A stretch of 64,000 nucleotides of DNA from Kitasatospora sp. NBC_01266 (GTDB lineage Bacteria > Actinomycetota > Actinomycetes > Streptomycetales > Streptomycetaceae). A program made the position numbers and the translations under genes. The DNA lies in assembly GCF_036242395.1 (NCBI RefSeq), contig NZ_CP108458.1, positions 5,332,001-5,396,000 on the forward strand, given 5' to 3'. Under the pieces are notes generated by a model. The model made no database searches and had not been told where the DNA came from. It worked only from the letters and a program-made list of their open reading frames with translations. Numbering within the stretch: position 1 is the stretch's first letter; each line of letters starts with the position of its first letter. This document shows positions 9,116 through 17,718 of this stretch, in pieces.

Positions 9116-10244
9116 GGCTGTCCTGGTAGTGGGTCAGCAGTCGCCGGGCGTGCTGCGTCCAGTCGAAGGAGGTCCGGGCGCAGTCCAGCGAGTAGCGGCC
9201 CATCCGGGCGCGCAGCGGCTCGTCGGCGGCCAGGTCGGCGAGTGCGGTGCGCAGCGCGTCCACCTGCCGGGGCACCAGTCGGACCTGCTCGCGGTCCAAC
9301 CGGTAGGGCGCGTAGCCGGGATCGTCGGTGGTGACCACCGGCAGTCCACTGGCCATCGCCTCCTGCACGGTGAGCGGGAAGCCCTCGGCGGTGGACGGCA
9401 GCGCGAAGACGTCGCAGGCCCGGTAGGCCTCGGCCAGCGCTTCGGGCGCCAGCGTGCCCAGGTGGTGCACGCCGGCCCGGCCGCGCAGCGCGGCGCTGTC
9501 GCCGTCGCCGGCGAAGACCAACTCGTAGCCGTCCGCCGGGGAGTGGGCGTCGAGCAGCAGCTGGAAGCCCTTCTTCGGCACCAGACGCCCGGCGAACAGC
9601 ACCAGCACCCGACCGGCGGGCAGGCCGAAGCGGGCCCGCGCGCTCGCCCGTGCCGAAGCTGATTCGGTCGGTCGGAACAGTGCGGTGTCCACCCCGTTCG
9701 GCAGGTGCTCGACCCGCTCGGTCCTGGCGCCGTGCCGGCGGACGAAGTCGGCCACCGAGGCGTTCAGGGTCAGCACCCGCCGGGCCCGGCGCAGCAGCGG
9801 CCGTCCGGCCACCGCGTAGACCGCCCGCTGCACGCCGCGCACCAGCGCCGAGGGGTGCTCCACCAGGCCGACGTGCTGGGTCACCAGGTGCGGGGTACGG
9901 GTCAGGGCGGCCGCCGCGCCGGCCGCCCAGCTGGTCGGATAGAGGCAGTCGTGCAGGTGCACGGCATCGGCCCAGCGGGCCCAGCGCAGCGCGCTGCCCA
10001 GGAGCGCGGGGGAGAGCACCGGGAAAGGCACCCCGGTGCGGCGCTCGACGCCGTTCCAGGCGGCCACCCGGACCACCCGGACGCCGTCGGCGGTCTCGGT
10101 CCCGGCGCGCTCGCCGCTGGTCAGCACGGTGACCTCGACGCCGAGCGCGGCCAGGTGCAGCGCCTCCTGGCGGACCACGTTCTCGATCCCGCCCAGGTGC
10201 GGCGGGTAGTAGTGGCTGACCAGCAGGACCCGGTACGGCCTCAT
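9108..10244 (-). CDS. Glycosyltransferase family 4 (GT-B fold)
   Basis: The 378-residue enzyme begins with VLLVSHYYPPHLGGIENV, the GT4 N-terminal signature. It has LFAGRLVPKKG at the domain junction and EGFPLTVQE as its E-x7-E donor motif. The ATG overlaps the stop of the DUF2206 membrane-protein gene (ATGA), and the 3' end overlaps the flippase start by 8 bases. It is close in style to the transferase at the 13.8 kb end of the operon, so the two may be old duplicates acting on successive sugars. Substrates are unknown. Confidence 0.85.
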   Translation of the reverse strand: MRPYRVLLVSHYYPPHLGGIENVVRQEALHLAALGVEVTVLTSGERAGTETADGVRVVRVAAWNGVERRTGVPFPVLSPALLGSALRWARWADAVHLHDCLYPTSWAAGAAAALTRTPHLVTQHVGLVEHPSALVRGVQRAVYAVAGRPLLRRARRVLTLNASVADFVRRHGARTERVEHLPNGVDTALFRPTESASARASARARFGLPAGRVLVLFAGRLVPKKGFQLLLDAHSPADGYELVFAGDGDSAALRGRAGVHHLGTLAPEALAEAYRACDVFALPSTAEGFPLTVQEAMASGLPVVTTDDPGYAPYRLDREQVRLVPRQVDALRTALADLAADEPLRARMGRYSLDCARTSFDWTQHARRLLTHYQDSRG

Positions 10245-12691
10245 TTGTAGATCTCCGCCCCTTCGCTGCTGTAGATCTCGTTCTTGGTGCTGTCGAGCAG
10301 CCCCATCGGGTACCGGTAGGTGACCAGGTCGCCCTGGTAGGAGAGGGTCACGTCGCCGGTGCGCACCGTGGTGGTGCCGAGCAGGACGTACGGATTGCTG
10401 CCCAGCTCGGTGGGGAAGATGTCGCCGATCGCGGGCCCGGTGATCAGCGTCTGCAGCCGTCCGAAGGTGTAGGACTCGCTCTGCACCACGGGCACCGGAT
10501 GCTGCCCGGCGATGTCCTGCTCCAGCCGGTAGGCGGCCAGCCGTTCCTCGGTGGTGGGGTAGTAGATGTCGTAGTACTGGCCCGCGTTGTTGAGCTGGAG
10601 CTGCGCCGGGTAGCCGCCGAGCAGCTGCGGTACCACCCCGGTCAGGTCGAGGAAGAGCCCCAGGACCAGGGCGCAGGCGATCGGCACCGCCCGCCGCCCG
10701 GCCCAGCGCACCACCCAGAGCGTGCCGGCCGCGATGAACGGCGAGAAGAAGAACAACCCCTGCTGGAAGGCGCGCAGCACGCTGTAGTCGACGGACAGCT
10801 GCGGCACCACGGTCAGCAGCGCGATCAGGCCGAGCCCGCCGACGGTGAGGGTGACCTGGTCGCGCAGCGGCCGAAACCCCCGGCGCCGGGCCCGCAGGGT
10901 CACCACCACGCCGAGCAGCAGGAGCAGTTGGAGCAGCGTGGCAGCACCCTGCCGGATCGCCCCGTTCAGGCCGACCACGTCGATGCCGCCGCTCTTCAGC
11001 GCCCGGCCAGCCGCGGTCAACGGCAGGTTCGGCTGCGGCACGACGCTGACCGGGTAGCTGTTGACGGTCTGCAGCGGCAGGTAGTCGCCGGCCGCGCGCT
11101 TCGCGGCGGTCTGCACCAGCGTCTGGGCCCGGTAGTCGGTCAGCCGCTGCTGCGGGCTGACCTCGGTGCCGCCCAGCAGGCTGTACTTGGTGTCGGAGGA
11201 GCCGCTCTTCCCGTTTCCGCCCAGGTGGGTGAGCTGCTGGTAGGCGGCGCTCAGGGTCGAGTGCAGTTGGCCGCTGGTGTGCGTCACCGGGCCGGCCCAG
11301 ACCAGGGCCAGCGTGGCCGGAAGCAGCACCATCCACCAGGTGACGAAGGAGGGTGCCTGCGGCCCGCCGAGGGTCCGCGGACGCCGTCGGCGCCCGCGCC
11401 GCTCGGTCAGCCGGCTCGTCAGCCGCCACAGCAGGTCGGCACCGACCGCGATGCCGAGCACCGCGACCAGCACGTAGGTGGTGGAGTAGTGCGACAGTAC
11501 GATCCCGGCGAACAGCACGCAGAAGCCGATCCGCCGCGCCCGCAACGGCCGTCCCTGGTCGGTCAGTACCAGCAGCGCGCAACCGAGCAGGACGAAGGCC
11601 ACCTCCTGGCGGCCGAGGAAGGTCATGTCGGTGAAGAAGGTCGGGAAGGCCATGAAGTACAGCGCCGAGAGCAGCGCCACCAGCCGGGAGGTGACGTTGC
11701 GTACCGCGCGGAAGACCAGCACCGGGGTGAGCGCGAAGAGCACCGGCAGCACGAGCTTGAAGACGTAGATGTCCTGGATCGTGGTCAGCCGCACCACGCT
11801 GACCGGCAGCAGGGTGATGCTCAGACAGGCGTTGTACGCGTCCGGGTAGCTCGCCACGCTCCACAGCGAGCCGCCCAGAGTGAGCCGGAAGTACTCGTAC
11901 TCGCGCTGGATGTCGTGTCCGGTCAGGTACCAGCCGCGCAGCGAGTTCAGCAGGAGCAGGGCGGTGGCGGCGATGAACAGCCCGCTCTGCAGCACCTCGG
12001 CCGGGTAGCGCCGGCGGCGGCGCAGCAGCAGGAGCAGCAGGCTCGCGATGGCGAGCAACGCCAGCACGCTGACACTCCCGCTGAGGCCGTTGTTCAGCCG
12101 GATCGGGCCCGCGACGGCCAGCAGCAGGGTGAGCGAGCCCAGGCCGGCCACCGGGAGCACGCCGGGTGGCCGCCCGGCCAGCCGCTCGCGCAGCCGGCGC
12201 GGCGGCGCCGGGGCGCGCGCCTCCTCGGGGAGCACGGCGCCGAGCACGATCAGTACCATCGCGGTCGCGCCGGCCAGCGCCGTGCGGGTCAGCGGATGGT
12301 GCTGGCCGAGCAGCGGCAGCACGGTGTTGACGCCCAGTGCGATCAGCAGATCGATGATGATGGTCAGGCCCACGGCCACCAGGAGGTTCGCGTCCCGCCC
12401 GGAGACGACCTTGGCGGCGGTGCCGCGCCACAGCAGGGTCGGGGCGCCGAACAGCAGCCAGAGCCCGGCCAGGGTGCGGAGCGGTCCGGGGGTGGCGGGC
12501 AGTTGTTCCAGTACGCAGCCGAGCGCGAGCGAGAGCAGCAGGGCCTGACGGCCGCGCGGCCGGCGGTCCCAGCAGTCGGCCAGCCGCGCGGGCAGCCGCC
12601 GGGGCAGCGCAGTGCGACCCGGCGCGGCCGTCGCCGCCCCGGTCCGCTCGGACGCGGTGGTCTCGGCCACCGGGGAGTCGACGGCGCTCAT
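10241..12691 (-). CDS. Large multispanning membrane protein, DUF2206-like, possible polymerase or GT-C enzyme
   Basis: The 816-residue product has an N-terminal cytoplasmic tail of about 45 residues, many hydrophobic segments (about 14 to 16), and a C-terminal extracytoplasmic domain of about 120 residues after the last span. The stretch HDIQREYEYFRLT in a loop after the mid-protein spans and the overall layout resemble DUF2206 membrane proteins, which in turn resemble GT-C transferases. In this operon the missing role is the repeat-unit polymerase or ligase, so it is a candidate Wzy-like component. That is inference only. It is coupled to both neighbours by ATGA overlaps. Confidence 0.6.
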   Translation of the reverse strand: MSAVDSPVAETTASERTGAATAAPGRTALPRRLPARLADCWDRRPRGRQALLLSLALGCVLEQLPATPGPLRTLAGLWLLFGAPTLLWRGTAAKVVSGRDANLLVAVGLTIIIDLLIALGVNTVLPLLGQHHPLTRTALAGATAMVLIVLGAVLPEEARAPAPPRRLRERLAGRPPGVLPVAGLGSLTLLLAVAGPIRLNNGLSGSVSVLALLAIASLLLLLLRRRRRYPAEVLQSGLFIAATALLLLNSLRGWYLTGHDIQREYEYFRLTLGGSLWSVASYPDAYNACLSITLLPVSVVRLTTIQDIYVFKLVLPVLFALTPVLVFRAVRNVTSRLVALLSALYFMAFPTFFTDMTFLGRQEVAFVLLGCALLVLTDQGRPLRARRIGFCVLFAGIVLSHYSTTYVLVAVLGIAVGADLLWRLTSRLTERRGRRRRPRTLGGPQAPSFVTWWMVLLPATLALVWAGPVTHTSGQLHSTLSAAYQQLTHLGGNGKSGSSDTKYSLLGGTEVSPQQRLTDYRAQTLVQTAAKRAAGDYLPLQTVNSYPVSVVPQPNLPLTAAGRALKSGGIDVVGLNGAIRQGAATLLQLLLLLGVVVTLRARRRGFRPLRDQVTLTVGGLGLIALLTVVPQLSVDYSVLRAFQQGLFFFSPFIAAGTLWVVRWAGRRAVPIACALVLGLFLDLTGVVPQLLGGYPAQLQLNNAGQYYDIYYPTTEERLAAYRLEQDIAGQHPVPVVQSESYTFGRLQTLITGPAIGDIFPTELGSNPYVLLGTTTVRTGDVTLSYQGDLVTYRYPMGLLDSTKNEIYSSEGAEIYK

Positions 12692-13809
12692 CCGGCCGCT
12701 CCAGCTGTCCCGACCGGCCCGTGGACGGCGTCGTAGACCCGCTCGATCCGCTCGGCCACCGCTGCCCAGGATTGCCGGCGTGCTCGCTCGGCGCTGCGTT
12801 CGGCCAGTCGGGCACGGAGCCCCGGGTCGGCGGCCAGGCGGTCGAGTGCCGCCGCCAGCGCAGTCGGCTCCGGGGCGGTGAGCAGGCCGACGCCGCTCAG
12901 CAGCTCGGCGCTGCCGGGCACGTCGGTGGCCACCACCGGCAGGCCTGCGGCCATCGCCTCCAGGACCGCCAGCGGCATGCCCTCCCTGTCGGAGGGCAGC
13001 ACGAAGGCGTCTGCCTCCCGGTAGGCGGCGGTCAGTCGGGCGCCGAGCAGGCCGCCGGTGAACTCCACCCGGTCACCGAGCCCGAGCCGGTCGGCCTGCG
13101 CGGTGAGCTGCCCGCGCAGCTCGCCGTCCCCGACGATCCGCAGCCGCACCGGTTCGCGCAGCAGCGGCAGTGCGTCCAGCAGCCGGGCCACGTTCTTCTG
13201 CGCGCCGAGCCGGCCGACGAAGAGCAGCCGTAGCGGACCGGCGTGCGCGGTGCGCGCAGGCATGAAGTACTCGGCCCCGACCCCGTTGGGGACCACGAAG
13301 ACCCGCTCGGCGGGCACCCGGTAGGCGGCGCGCACGAACTCGCCCTGAGCCTCGGTCAGCACCACCACCCCGGCCGCACCGCGCAGCACCCGGCCGAACA
13401 GGTGCCTCTTGTAGAGCGGGAGCAGCCGACCGAGCGGTCCCGAGGCGTCCACGTCCAGGTGGAAGTGGAGCAGGTAGCGCTGCCCGCGCAGCCGGCTGGT
13501 GAGGGCCACCAGCTCCGGCAGCAGGGCGTGGGCGCAGTGCAGGTGCAGGACGGCCGAGCGGGGCGCGCGCAGCAGCGAGACCGGCAGGCCGGGGGAGATC
13601 GGGGTGTGCGCCAGCTCGACCGCCCGGTGCCGGCGGACCGGCACGGCGCCGCCGGATCGGCGCGGTTCGCCGCGGGCCGCCCCCAGCGTGGTGGTGACCA
13701 CCCGGACCCGGTGCCGCAGGGCCAGTTGATGCGCCAGCTGCTCCACCACGCGCTCCAACCCGCCCAAGTGGGGCGGGTAGTAGGGGGTGATCTGCACGAT
13801 TGTGCGCAT
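12688..13809 (-). CDS. Glycosyltransferase family 4 (GT-B fold)
   Basis: The 373-residue enzyme starts MRTIVQITPYYPPHLGGLE, the GT4 N-terminal signature. It carries LFVGRLGAQKN at the domain junction and EGMPLAVLE as the donor-binding E-x7-E motif. It lies 36 bases downstream of the anchored beta protein gene and overlaps the DUF2206 gene start (ATGA). It probably acts early in repeat-unit assembly at the membrane. Donor sugar is not predictable from the sequence alone. Confidence 0.85.
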   Translation of the reverse strand: MRTIVQITPYYPPHLGGLERVVEQLAHQLALRHRVRVVTTTLGAARGEPRRSGGAVPVRRHRAVELAHTPISPGLPVSLLRAPRSAVLHLHCAHALLPELVALTSRLRGQRYLLHFHLDVDASGPLGRLLPLYKRHLFGRVLRGAAGVVVLTEAQGEFVRAAYRVPAERVFVVPNGVGAEYFMPARTAHAGPLRLLFVGRLGAQKNVARLLDALPLLREPVRLRIVGDGELRGQLTAQADRLGLGDRVEFTGGLLGARLTAAYREADAFVLPSDREGMPLAVLEAMAAGLPVVATDVPGSAELLSGVGLLTAPEPTALAAALDRLAADPGLRARLAERSAERARRQSWAAVAERIERVYDAVHGPVGTAGAAG

Positions 13810-13845
13810 GAGAGAGGTTCCAGGGCTCGGGGGGTCGGTGGTCGG

Positions 13846-14478
13846 CTACTTCCCGAAACGGAAGTGCAGGGTCTGCGGGTGGCCCACCAGGGCGACCCGC
13901 ACCATGGCCGCGTTGCCGTTGGACTGCAGCCGCACGACGACCGGCACTGGCGCGCCGTCCTTCGGTACCAGGCTGACCGTGTCCGTGGCCGCGTCCGAAC
14001 CGTCCGGGGATTCTAGCGTCAGCTTCAGCTGGTACGAGCGTTCACCCGTGCCGTGGGCGATGAGCGTGATCGGGACCACCACGGTCGCGCCCTCGTAGGT
14101 CGGATCGGCGGTGAAGAACAGCTCGGTGAACGAGGTGCCGCGGTTGGTGAACGAGTCGAGCAGCTGGGTGCGCACGGTCGGTACCGACCACAGGCCGCCG
14201 GCCAGGCCGATCAGCAGGCCGAGGGCCAGCAGAGCCGGGACGAGCCCGAACCGCGGGACGGCCGCGCGCCGTCCGTGCCGCCGCCGGGTCCGGCGGCCGG
14301 GAGGCGGGCCGGCCCGCCTCGGCAGGGGATCGGGGGTGTCGGGGCCGTGCCGGGGCGCATCGGGCTCTGTTGCCTCTGTTGCCTCTGTTGCCTCGGCAAT
14401 CTCGGCAGCGTCGGTCCCGGGGTCGGCCGATCCCTCGGCGGATCCGTCCTGCTGCTGTTCGTCCGGCTCTTCGCTCAT
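13846..14478 (-). CDS. Single-span membrane protein with small extracytoplasmic domain, unknown function
   Basis: The 210-residue protein has an acidic cytoplasmic tail (residues 1-50, with a repeated ATE unit near 30-38), a basic patch (about 54-72), one transmembrane helix (about 76-97) and an extracytoplasmic domain of about 110 residues that looks beta-rich. The C-terminal domain faintly recalls the extracellular part of DUF1616 proteins, but I cannot confirm this. It lies inside the polysaccharide operon, overlapping the GT2 gene stop by ATGA. It may be an accessory factor of assembly or anchoring. No catalytic motif is visible. Confidence 0.65.
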   Translation of the reverse strand: MSEEPDEQQQDGSAEGSADPGTDAAEIAEATEATEATEPDAPRHGPDTPDPLPRRAGPPPGRRTRRRHGRRAAVPRFGLVPALLALGLLIGLAGGLWSVPTVRTQLLDSFTNRGTSFTELFFTADPTYEGATVVVPITLIAHGTGERSYQLKLTLESPDGSDAATDTVSLVPKDGAPVPVVVRLQSNGNAAMVRVALVGHPQTLHFRFGK

Positions 14479-15218
14479 GCCGATTCGAACTTACGCTGCG
14501 TCGGAAGGGCTGCCCGATCGGCCCCCGGTCCGGCCGATCGGCGGAGCCGGTGTTCGAAGAGCTGGCGCAGGTTGGCCATGCCGTCGGGCAGCGCGTTCAG
14601 CTTCACCTCGCCGCCGCGCTGGCGGTATTCGATCGGCACCTCCAGGAAGCGGTAGCCGGCCTGGGTGGCGGCGTTCTTGATCTCCTGGGAGAAGGCCATG
14701 CCGGTGGAACGCACGTCAAGCCCGTGCCAGACGTGCCGCCGGAAGATCCACATTCCGGACTGCGAGTCGCGCAGCCCGTTGCGGAAGAGCAGCCGGCTCA
14801 ACGCGCTGAGCGCGTGGTTGGCCAGGGTGTGCGAGCGCTTCATCGCCGCGCGGTTGTCCCGGCGCAGCCGATCCGTGGTCAGGAACTCTATGTCTCGCTC
14901 GACCAGGGTCCCCAGGAGCTGCGGCAGTGCGTCGAAGGGGTAGGTGCAGTCGGCGTCGCCGGTGGCGATCACGTCGCCCTTGGCCGCTTCGAAGCCCGCC
15001 AGGTAGGCGTTGCCGTAGCCGCGTTCGGGCTGCGAGACCACCCGCGCGCCCAGGGCGCGGGCGACCTCGGCGGTGTCGTCGGTCGAGGCGTTGTCGACGA
15101 CCAGGATCTCGGTCTGCCAGCCGGCCGCGGCCAGTTCGGCGACCGGCACCGAGGCCATCACGGTGGAGAGGTTGGGGGCTTCATTGAGCGCCGGGATGAC
15201 GATCGACAGCGTGTGCAC
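14475..15218 (-). CDS. Glycosyltransferase family 2 (polyprenyl-phosphate sugar transferase-like)
   Basis: The 247-residue GT-A enzyme has LSIVIPALNEAPNLS at the N-terminus, ILVVDNASTDDTAEVA and the metal-binding TGDADCTYPFD, as in dolichol- or polyprenyl-phosphate mannosyl/glucosyl transferases. It lacks C-terminal membrane spans, so it is a soluble or peripheral member. It is the first gene of the nine-gene polysaccharide operon. The GTG start has no clear alternative. No classical initiating phosphoglycosyltransferase (WbaP or WecA type) is present in the window, so this enzyme or a distant gene may supply the first lipid-linked sugar. Confidence 0.85.
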   Translation of the reverse strand: MHTLSIVIPALNEAPNLSTVMASVPVAELAAAGWQTEILVVDNASTDDTAEVARALGARVVSQPERGYGNAYLAGFEAAKGDVIATGDADCTYPFDALPQLLGTLVERDIEFLTTDRLRRDNRAAMKRSHTLANHALSALSRLLFRNGLRDSQSGMWIFRRHVWHGLDVRSTGMAFSQEIKNAATQAGYRFLEVPIEYRQRGGEVKLNALPDGMANLRQLFEHRLRRSAGPGADRAALPTQRKFESA

Positions 15219-15289
15219 CAGGGCCCCCGTAATACCAACTGCGGACGGGGGTTGAGCGGCGCTGCTGTGCCCCCGATGGTCTGCGGGCG

Positions 15290-15329
15290 GCCCTGATGAT
15301 GTCTTGACGTCACGACAGGTGATCAGGGC
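15290..15329. promoter_or_regulatory. Interrupted 40-base palindrome upstream of the polysaccharide operon
   Basis: GCCCTGAT (15290-15297) and ATCAGGGC (15322-15329) form a perfect 8-base inverted repeat. It surrounds a second palindrome, GTCTTGACGTCACGAC (15301-15316), which has the core TGACGTCA and one mismatched pair. The element lies about 70 to 110 bases before the first gene of the polysaccharide operon and nothing else is coded here, so it is a candidate operator. The remainder of 15219-15475 shows no gene. A TTGACA is present on the minus strand near 15375, but no convincing -10 hexamer follows at normal spacing. Confidence 0.45.
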
Positions 15330-15475
15330 ACCCGCGGTCGGTCACTTTAGCCCATGCTTATTTCCCGAAGTGCTGTCAATCCTTCATTCACCCCGCGCCG
15401 CAGCCGTCCCAGGGTTGGCCCCGCGATCGCCCGGTCGCGGGGCGGGGCCGACCAGCCGATGGATGACGGGCCAGG

Positions 15476-16723
15476 TCAGCCGACCAGCCAGGAGGCGATC
15501 GGCTTGGCCGACTGGCCGGTGCCGCCGCTCTTCAGGTCGCCCACCTGGGCCGGGCTCAGCGCCTGGTCCCAGATCAGGATGTGGCCGATCACACCGGCCC
15601 ACATGCTGCCCCACTGACCGTGCTCGCGGCTACGTCCCAACTGCAGCGGGCCGGGACCCGCCCACACCGCGCCGTTGTTGGGGAGCGGCGTGGTCTGCGC
15701 GAGCTGGCCGTTGACGTAGAGCGAGATGCTGTGCAGGTCGGCGTCGTAGGTGCCGGTCAGCAGCGACCAGTCGCCGACCGAGCTGCTGTTGGCGGTCACC
15801 GCCTGGACCGCGGTGCTGTCGTTGCCGCCGTCGGCGGTCTGTACCCGGAAGACCCAGTTCTTCTGGCCGTTCGTCGCGTCGAGGCCGAGCTCGAAGGAGT
15901 ACGACACCCCGTCGCCCTGGCTGATGGCGATCCGCGGGCCGTCGGTGGCCTCGTTCTCCACCCAGGCCGAGATGCTGAAGCTCCGGGTCACGTCCACCAC
16001 CGGATTGGCGGACTGGGCGAAGGAGTTGCTGTCGGCCTTGAACCGCACGGCGTAGCCGCCGGTCACCTGGTTCACCTGGGAGTCCGGGCCGAGTGCCACG
16101 TTGGCCTGTCCGGAGTGGTCGGCGAGCAGGTTCGGCTGGCCGGGCACGGTGGGCGAGTTGCTCGGCGCGGTGGCACTCGCACTCGCCGAGGGAGAGGCGG
16201 TACCGGTGGCGACGGTCTTCGTCTTCCCCCCGCTCTTTCCCAGACCGCCGATCACCAGGGCACCGGCGCCGATGCCGAGCACGCAGGCGACCACCACGAT
16301 GCCTATCGTCACCAGGCGCCGCTTGCGCCGGGCCTGACTCTCGTTCCGGTCGGCCAGCGCCACCCAGTCCGGTCCCTGACCGGTGGGCGCCAGGGCGTGC
16401 GGGTTCGGCGGCGGTCCCGGCTGCGGGGCGAAGGCCGTGGGCGGGAAGGGCGCGGTCGGCTGCTGGTAGTCGGCCGGGGCCGCGGGAGCGGGCTGCGCGG
16501 GCTGCGGCTGCGCGTACGGGTTGCCGGGTTGCGGATACCCGTAGCCGGCCGGCGCCTGAGGCAGGGTCGGCGGCTGCGGATAGCCGTATGCACCGGGTGC
16601 GCTCGGTGTGTCCGGCTGCGCGGGGGTGACGGGCGGCGTGTCCGTCCCCCGCTCCTGCGATGGGAACGGGGGCTGCTGGGCGGGGGCTGCGGACTCTCCC
16701 CGGTGTTCCGTGCCGTCAGTCAT
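15476..16723 (-). CDS. Membrane-anchored LamG / concanavalin A-like surface protein
   Basis: The 415-residue protein has a long Pro/Gln/Ala-rich cytoplasmic region with YGYPQP-type repeats (about residues 40-115), a basic stop-transfer motif ARRKRR, one transmembrane helix (about 137-160), a Ser/Ala linker, and an extracytoplasmic LamG/ConA-like jelly-roll domain (about 205-412). The LamG fold usually binds sugars or acts as an adhesin. The start at 16723 is the ATG giving MTDGTEHRG. It follows the polysaccharide operon in the same direction but has its own upstream gap, so joint function is only suggested. The ligand is unknown. Confidence 0.75.
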   Translation of the reverse strand: MTDGTEHRGESAAPAQQPPFPSQERGTDTPPVTPAQPDTPSAPGAYGYPQPPTLPQAPAGYGYPQPGNPYAQPQPAQPAPAAPADYQQPTAPFPPTAFAPQPGPPPNPHALAPTGQGPDWVALADRNESQARRKRRLVTIGIVVVACVLGIGAGALVIGGLGKSGGKTKTVATGTASPSASASATAPSNSPTVPGQPNLLADHSGQANVALGPDSQVNQVTGGYAVRFKADSNSFAQSANPVVDVTRSFSISAWVENEATDGPRIAISQGDGVSYSFELGLDATNGQKNWVFRVQTADGGNDSTAVQAVTANSSSVGDWSLLTGTYDADLHSISLYVNGQLAQTTPLPNNGAVWAGPGPLQLGRSREHGQWGSMWAGVIGHILIWDQALSPAQVGDLKSGGTGQSAKPIASWLVG

Positions 16724-16872
16724 AGACCGGATGCTAGAACATGATCCGCGCCGCCCCAATTGTTTGGTCCGCACTCCCCGCGCGGCCCTGTGCGGTTCGC
16801 GCGACGCCGGTCGGCCGGTCCACCGGAACACGGGGTCCCTGCCGGAGCGGGGAGTTGGCGGCGCGGCAGCGG

Positions 16873-17385
16873 TCACAGGGACATCGCGTAGACCCACAGC
16901 TCGATCTCCGGGCGCGGGCACCAGTCCCGTTCCGGGGCCCGGCGGAAGCCGACCCGCTCGTATATGCGGTGCGCGGCCTTCATGCCCGGGCGGGTGGAGA
17001 AGGCCATGCCGGTCAGGCCGAGGTCGCGGCTGCGCTGGACGCAGGCGCGGACCAGGGCCTCGCCCACGCCGCGACCTCGGGCGGCGGCGGAGGCGGCCAG
17101 CATCCGGATCTCGCCCTCCGAGGGGGTGGCGATGTCGGCCCACTCGGTGCCGCCGACGGCGAAGGTGACGCAGCCGAGGACCCGGCCGGTGGGGCCGGTC
17201 GAGAGGTCGGCGGGGTCGACGGCGACCAGCAGTTCGGCCTCGGCGGCGCGGCGGGCGGCGTCGGCCAGCAGCGAGACGTAGGGGGAGTCGGAGTGGGTGT
17301 GGCCATCGCCGACGAAGGCTTCGACGGTCACCGCGCCCGCGGGGTCGAGATCTGCCGCGGTCGCGGTGCGGATGAGGAGGTCCAT
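16873..17385 (-). CDS. GNAT family N-acetyltransferase
   Basis: The 170-residue protein has the GNAT layout: a beta strand at the start (LLIRTATAADLD), the acetyl-CoA binding loop ARGRGVGEAL in the middle, and the late AHRIYERVGFRR helix-strand motif. Such enzymes transfer an acetyl group from acetyl-CoA to an amine; the substrate here is unknown. Its start lies inside the 3' end of the small membrane-protein gene upstream (58-base overlap), so the two are probably co-transcribed. Confidence 0.8.
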   Translation of the reverse strand: MDLLIRTATAADLDPAGAVTVEAFVGDGHTHSDSPYVSLLADAARRAAEAELLVAVDPADLSTGPTGRVLGCVTFAVGGTEWADIATPSEGEIRMLAASAAARGRGVGEALVRACVQRSRDLGLTGMAFSTRPGMKAAHRIYERVGFRRAPERDWCPRPEIELWVYAMSL

Positions 17386-17624
17386 CGAACCAGTGTGCCA
17401 AGGCGCAGGTCGGAGGCGGCAGGAAGGGTGCCGCGCAGCCGGTCCGGGTTGGCCGGGAGCGGCTGGGGCCGGGGATTCGGCCGTGGTTGCGGCCGGGGGG
17501 TGGTGGCGGCGGTGGCCGGGCCGTCGGGGAGGTCGGGGTCGCGGCGGAGCAGCAGTCCGAGCAGGCCGAAGCCGCCGACCAGGCCGACCACGGCGATCGC
17601 GGTTGCCAGGGTGGAGGAGGTCAT
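17328..17624 (-). CDS. Small membrane protein with Pro/Arg-rich tail, hypothetical
   Basis: The 98-residue product from the ATG at 17624 starts with one clear hydrophobic segment (residues about 5-25), then a Pro/Arg-rich cytoplasmic tail. No family is recognised. Its end overlaps the acetyltransferase start by 58 bases in another frame, which is unusual even for this compact genome. Either the downstream start or this gene's extent may be wrong. The frame keeps strong third-position GC, which favours coding. It is divergent from the GlxA-type regulator, with an inverted repeat between them. Confidence 0.45.
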   Translation of the reverse strand: MTSSTLATAIAVVGLVGGFGLLGLLLRRDPDLPDGPATAATTPRPQPRPNPRPQPLPANPDRLRGTLPAASDLRLGTLVRWTSSSAPRPRQISTPRAR

Positions 17625-17659
17625 GCCTTCAGCCTGGCAAGTGGTTCGAATCGGTACGA

Positions 17660-17696
17660 GTGGCAGTAATGACACTCTCCATCGAATTACTGCCAC
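17660..17696. promoter_or_regulatory. Perfect 11-base inverted repeat, probable operator
   Basis: GTGGCAGTAAT (17660-17670) and ATTACTGCCAC (17686-17696) are exact reverse complements with a 15-base spacer. They lie between the divergent small membrane-protein gene (start 17624) and the GlxA-type regulator (start 17719). The right arm ends 22 bases before the regulator ATG, so a bound protein would probably block its expression. The binding protein is most simply the adjacent regulator itself. A local AT-rich patch in GC-rich DNA supports a functional site. Confidence 0.6.
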
Positions 17697-17718
17697 CAGG
17701 CCCGGTAGGCTGGCGGGC

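Noticed and set aside
15350..15400. TTGACA-based promoter for the polysaccharide operon on the minus strand
   Set aside because: TTGACA is present but no acceptable -10 hexamer occurs at 16 to 19 bases; TAAAGT lies too far away.
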